Source: Anaerolineae bacterium (lineage in GTDB: Bacteria > Chloroflexota > Anaerolineae > UBA1429). Taken from it: a stretch of DNA of 8,984 bases. Where the stretch lies: positions 1 to 8,984 of the forward strand of contig SKRJ01000316.1 of the NCBI GenBank assembly GCA_007118555.1, written 5' to 3'. The position numbers and the translations under genes are program-made. Shown in pieces: positions 6,901-8,984 of this stretch. Numbering within the stretch: position 1 is the stretch's first letter; each line of letters opens with the position of its first letter. Under the pieces are notes generated by a model. The model had not been told where the DNA came from and ran no database searches. It was given only the letters and a program-made list of their open reading frames with translations.

Positions 6901-8984
6901 GCGCACCTGGTTCTCCCAGTAGTAGTTGCCGTCCGAGCCGCGCTGCTGCACGCTGTACCATTCCTGGCGGGCCACGACGATATCGACGCGCTGGCGCGTG
7001 GCCAGCTCGCCCTGGGCGTCCAGGCTCAGCACGCCGATGCTCATGGGCTCGTCAACGGCACCCACATAGCTCTCGGCGGTCAGCCCCACATACAGATCGC
7101 CCTTGTGCACGATCACCGACGTGCGGCCGGTGACCTCCTGGTTGTTCACATCGACCACCGAGGTCTCGACGAGAAAGCGTCGGCTCTGGTAGCCCTGCAG
7201 CTCGGTGGGGACGCTGATGACCAGGCGCCCCTCGGCGTCGGTGCGGCCGCGCTCTTCGGTGAGCAGGCCCATATCCAGGGTGCGCGCCTCGCGATCGTCA
7301 TAGTCCTCGTCGGCAAAGCTATAGTAGCCCGGCCCGTCGTAGCGATCGAAAAAGTAGGGCTCGCCAAAGACGCGCACGAGCACGTCGGCCTCGGACACGG
7401 GCCCGCCAAAGTAGAACTCGGCGGCGACATCCACCTCCAGCGGTTCACCGGAGATGATCTCTCGGTCGGTTGTCACCGTTACCTGGAACTCGGGCCGGCG
7501 GTACTCGGCCACCTGAAAGGCCGTCTCCCAATACTCGTCGGCGTACCGGAACAGGAGGACGTGGTGTCCCAGAGGCGCATCCTCACCCAACAGGATCTGG
7601 CCATCCAGGGCGCCCAGGTCGCTGAGGTCGATCTGCTCTTGCCATACCTCGCGGCCAAAGCTGTCGATCAGCGCCACGCGGACGGGCGCGTCGGTCGAGG
7701 GCATGCCAAACGCCATGTCGTAATCGGTACGCAGCCATCCCTTGAAGTAGACGGTCTGCCCCGGCCGGTAGATGCGGCGCTCGGTGTAAAAGTAGCCGCT
7801 GTACGCACGCGTCTCCCACGCTACGGGCAGACTATACGACCAGGGCTGGATGCCCTCGCTCCACTGGTTGGCGGCCACGCCAATGTCGTCGCCATCATAG
7901 GCGATGGCGATGAGGCTCTCCCAGCGGGGCTGCTCGGGCGGCGACAGCTCCAGCAACCCGTCCGCATCGGTGCGCCCGCGATCCACTTCGTGACCTGTGG
8001 CCCCATACAGGAGCACGTCCACGTCAGCCATCGGTTGCCCATTCCGCAGATCCGTGACCCAGACCAGGGCCTGTTCCGGCGCCGACTTGAGGGTCACGTT
8101 CATCGGCGTCACGACCAGGACATGGTGCTCGGCGCGGCGCACCTCGGGCGCGCTGGCCCGCAGCACATAGATGCCCGAGGGCAGGGGCTCCCGGCGGTCA
8201 GGGGCCAGGCGCGTGGCCAGTCTTTGGCTCTGGTTCAACGCGCCTTGGAGGCGCTCGGACCAGGTCGCGATTCGGTCCTGCGGGCGCGGTCGGTAGCGCT
8301 CCCAGTCGGGCCAGCCACCGTCTCGGGTCAGGGTCACCAGCTCGGCGGGCGTCAGGGTGTAGAGCTCTAAATCCGCCTGAGCGATGTTCACGTGGCGCAC
8401 GGTGAGGCTGGTGTCGGTATGGGCGTTATAGACGCCCACCGGCCCCTGGGTCACAAGGCTGAGGGAGGGCTCCAGGGGGCGCGTCTCGAACCGCCAGACA
8501 AAGTCGGCGGGCAGCGGCTCGCCAAAGCGGTCCAACGCCCCTGCCGATAGGGTAACGGTGTATTGGGTAGACGGCGCCAGGGCGGCATTGATCCAGAGCT
8601 GGGTGTCATCGTTCTGCCAGAACAGGTACACCTGCACGGTAGGCGAGATGTTCAGGGCCTCCTCGACGCTGGCCCGGTCCATGGGCGCGCTCAAGCTGAT
8701 CTGCAGCGATTCCCACCTGCTCACGTCCGTGGCATCCTGTACGGGCCGGGTGCGAGCCACAGTCGGCAGGGGCGCCACGCGAAACTGCCACACCTCTTGC
8801 TGGGGGATCTCGGCGTCGCCCTGTTCGGCCTGGGCCCCGGCCTCCAGCAGGATGGCGTACTCGGCGCCCCGGGCCAGCGGCTCGCTCGGCGCAAAGCGCA
8901 GGGTGGCCTCGTCCCAGGAAATGCGACCCGCGACCTCGTCGCCCGCATCGGTCCGCAGGACAAAGCGCTCTCGCACCGAGATGC
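3973..8984 (-). CDS. Alpha-2-macroglobulin family protein with thioester (CIEQ), N-terminus missing
   Basis: Partial: about 1,670 residues are visible and the frame stays open through the right edge. Positions count from a GTG at 8976, which has no Shine-Dalgarno and lies inside a domain, so it is not the start. Family members are large exported protease traps: cleavage of a bait segment exposes a thioester that covalently captures the attacker. In order: the end of one Big_5 (SbsA Ig-like) domain (to about 70) and a complete second (72-167); macroglobulin domains at about 170-750, including YRPGQTVYFKGWLR (MG2, near 403-416) and YRRPEFQVTV (MG3); a bait-region domain at about 757-905; an Arg-rich, then acidic Gly-rich linker (935-961); the PF00207 segment TALWEP...LPDNLTTWRV (967-996); thioester PYDCIEQ with C1176 and Q1179; an alpha-helical thioester domain to about 1430 (GGWGWW, SPVITAYAL); and a C-terminal MG10/receptor-like domain ending in PGQFRVIPALAYPMYEPDVFGRSAG. 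Only three cysteines occur: C1176, C1564 and C1633. The pbpC partner found beside some bacterial homologues is not downstream. Periplasmic or cell-surface location is inferred. Confidence 0.95.
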   Translation of the reverse strand, partial: ISVRERFVLRTDAGDEVAGRISWDEATLRFAPSEPLARGAEYAILLEAGAQAEQGDAEIPQQEVWQFRVAPLPTVARTRPVQDATDVSRWESLQISLSAPMDRASVEEALNISPTVQVYLFWQNDDTQLWINAALAPSTQYTVTLSAGALDRFGEPLPADFVWRFETRPLEPSLSLVTQGPVGVYNAHTDTSLTVRHVNIAQADLELYTLTPAELVTLTRDGGWPDWERYRPRPQDRIATWSERLQGALNQSQRLATRLAPDRREPLPSGIYVLRASAPEVRRAEHHVLVVTPMNVTLKSAPEQALVWVTDLRNGQPMADVDVLLYGATGHEVDRGRTDADGLLELSPPEQPRWESLIAIAYDGDDIGVAANQWSEGIQPWSYSLPVAWETRAYSGYFYTERRIYRPGQTVYFKGWLRTDYDMAFGMPSTDAPVRVALIDSFGREVWQEQIDLSDLGALDGQILLGEDAPLGHHVLLFRYADEYWETAFQVAEYRRPEFQVTVTTDREIISGEPLEVDVAAEFYFGGPVSEADVLVRVFGEPYFFDRYDGPGYYSFADEDYDDREARTLDMGLLTEERGRTDAEGRLVISVPTELQGYQSRRFLVETSVVDVNNQEVTGRTSVIVHKGDLYVGLTAESYVGAVDEPMSIGVLSLDAQGELATRQRVDIVVARQEWYSVQQRGSDGNYYWENQVRSTAVHTDTVITDLRGLGELSFRPAEGGSYKVLATAEDEAGNIVRSSLYVWVSATGFVNWGQENNSRIELVPDQKSYAPGDSALILIPSPFEGPVTALLTIERGSILSHHIIELHTNSDMLRLPIRPEYAPNVFVSVILVRGMDDDAQDSGFRVGYVMLPVSPEQHELQVTITPDRDGPYQPREEATFTVEVSDYRGRPVQAELALQMVDLAIEALVGGQSPNIMDAFYSERGLAVNTALSLVRRRPPDMPVVDEDGKGGGGGEDGEGLRTEFPETALWEPVARTGPDGTATVSVTLPDNLTTWRVTAQAVTVETQVGRGQADIVSNLDIMVRPMAPRFVVIDDELMLGAVIHNNTADDLEIDVTLRAEGLTVDRGQQSVQVAAGARQTVEWSLVVAPVEELVLSYSAQGGGHHDATRITLPVYHATTPEVVGTAGLVEERVIEALRLPATVQPNQGELTVLLEPSLAAAMREGLDYLEAFPYDCIEQTVSRFLPNVVTYNALREMGIERPDLAARLPQQVALALQRLYVLQGYDGGWGWWAQGESSPVITAYALYGMAQAREAGFVVDERSMDHAVEYLYNWLDRTRPVTQDHFDTRAAVLYALAEAGEGDLGRAVGLFEDRGRLSLFAQAYLAMTLHLLEPEEPARVGVLQNELIDAALLSATGMHWQEERHSPRQMSTDTRTTAMVLRALTWLEPEQRLLPQAVRWLTMARSTGRWETTQENVWAILALTDYMVATGELEADYAYSLSVDGAEVATGQVSPATVDQPVRAVVPMDELSPGEDSFAIIERRPGDAPGRLYYSAFLRYYMPVEEIRALDRGLTIYREYSLAERPDEPLDTIHVNDILDVKLTLIVPRDVHYLVVEDAFPAGCEALDPRLAITRRVEEMDPGLRPVNEEGWGNDGWWYSYWPTHTEMRDEKLVLFATELAHGTYEFRYQLRCTTPGQFRVIPALAYPMYEPDVFGRSAGRVLEIQR
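6100..6147 (-). other. Gly/Asp/Glu-rich flexible linker of the alpha-2-macroglobulin (probable exposed bait segment)
   Basis: This stretch encodes residues 944-959, a low-complexity acidic/Gly run with five consecutive glycines and a single Lys (K949). It follows an Arg triplet (935-937) and Pro pair and precedes R961. It separates the bait-region domain from the PF00207 domain, as in other bacterial alpha-2-macroglobulins. Flexible, basic-residue-punctuated sequence is what proteases would cut first; that it is the functional bait is inferred. Confidence 0.6.

Noticed and set aside
4111..8370. A 1,419-codon open frame on the plus strand opposite the alpha-2-macroglobulin gene
   Set aside because: It is in the exact reverse-complement codon register of the real gene. 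In that register an antisense stop needs a sense TTA, CTA or TCA codon, which G+C-rich genes rarely use. The product is low-complexity (His, Gly, Gln, Leu) and shows no domain, while the sense protein is full of recognised motifs.
8974..8976. GTG at 8976 as the true start of the alpha-2-macroglobulin
   Set aside because: No Shine-Dalgarno or signal peptide follows, and the frame continues to the window edge within what looks like a Big_5 domain; the gene is cut by the window.
1..8984. An anti-phage or other defence system, mobile element or CRISPR array
   Set aside because: All genes belong to housekeeping or envelope families with intact motifs; no transposase, integrase, terminal repeats or spaced direct repeats are visible.

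Overview
The window is G+C-rich bacterial DNA (about two thirds G+C by eye, not computed) and is almost entirely coding. It holds five genes in two divergently written blocks that converge near position 2700-2755, plus one real intergenic regulatory region (3814-3972). I see no RNA genes, mobile elements or CRISPR arrays, and no gene-free stretch longer than about 160 bases. An RqcH/NFACT protein, Shine-Dalgarno-led genes and a large Big_5-containing alpha-2-macroglobulin together fit a Chloroflexota-like (or possibly another deep-branching, high-G+C) bacterium. That placement is inference only, because no marker gene is present.

Plus strand, 2-2699: a tight three-gene cluster. It contains the end of a polysaccharide deacetylase (cut by the left edge), an RqcH/NFACT ribosome-quality-control factor whose ATG overlaps the deacetylase stop (ATGA), and a small PF06262-type zincin metallopeptidase whose Shine-Dalgarno overlaps the rqcH stop. 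The spacing implies co-transcription and translational coupling. The joint physiology (envelope glycan editing, rescue of stalled nascent chains, a small protease) is not obvious and may be incidental.

Minus strand, 8984-2755: a very large, secreted-type alpha-2-macroglobulin (more than 1,668 residues visible, N-terminus beyond the right edge) with an intact CIEQ thioester motif. A perfect 16-bp hairpin follows it at once. Next come a good sigma-70-type promoter, an operator-like palindrome over its -35 box, and trxB (thioredoxin reductase). The hairpin and promoter suggest that trxB is its own transcription unit.

The most interesting observations are the GAAC-N4-GTTC palindrome over the trxB -35 element, the strict three-cysteine economy of the alpha-2-macroglobulin (thioester Cys plus a likely disulfide pair in the C-terminal domain), the conservative D-to-E change in the RqcH 'DR' motif, and the RqcH-zincin coupling. 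I do not see convincing evidence of a wholly new multi-gene system.
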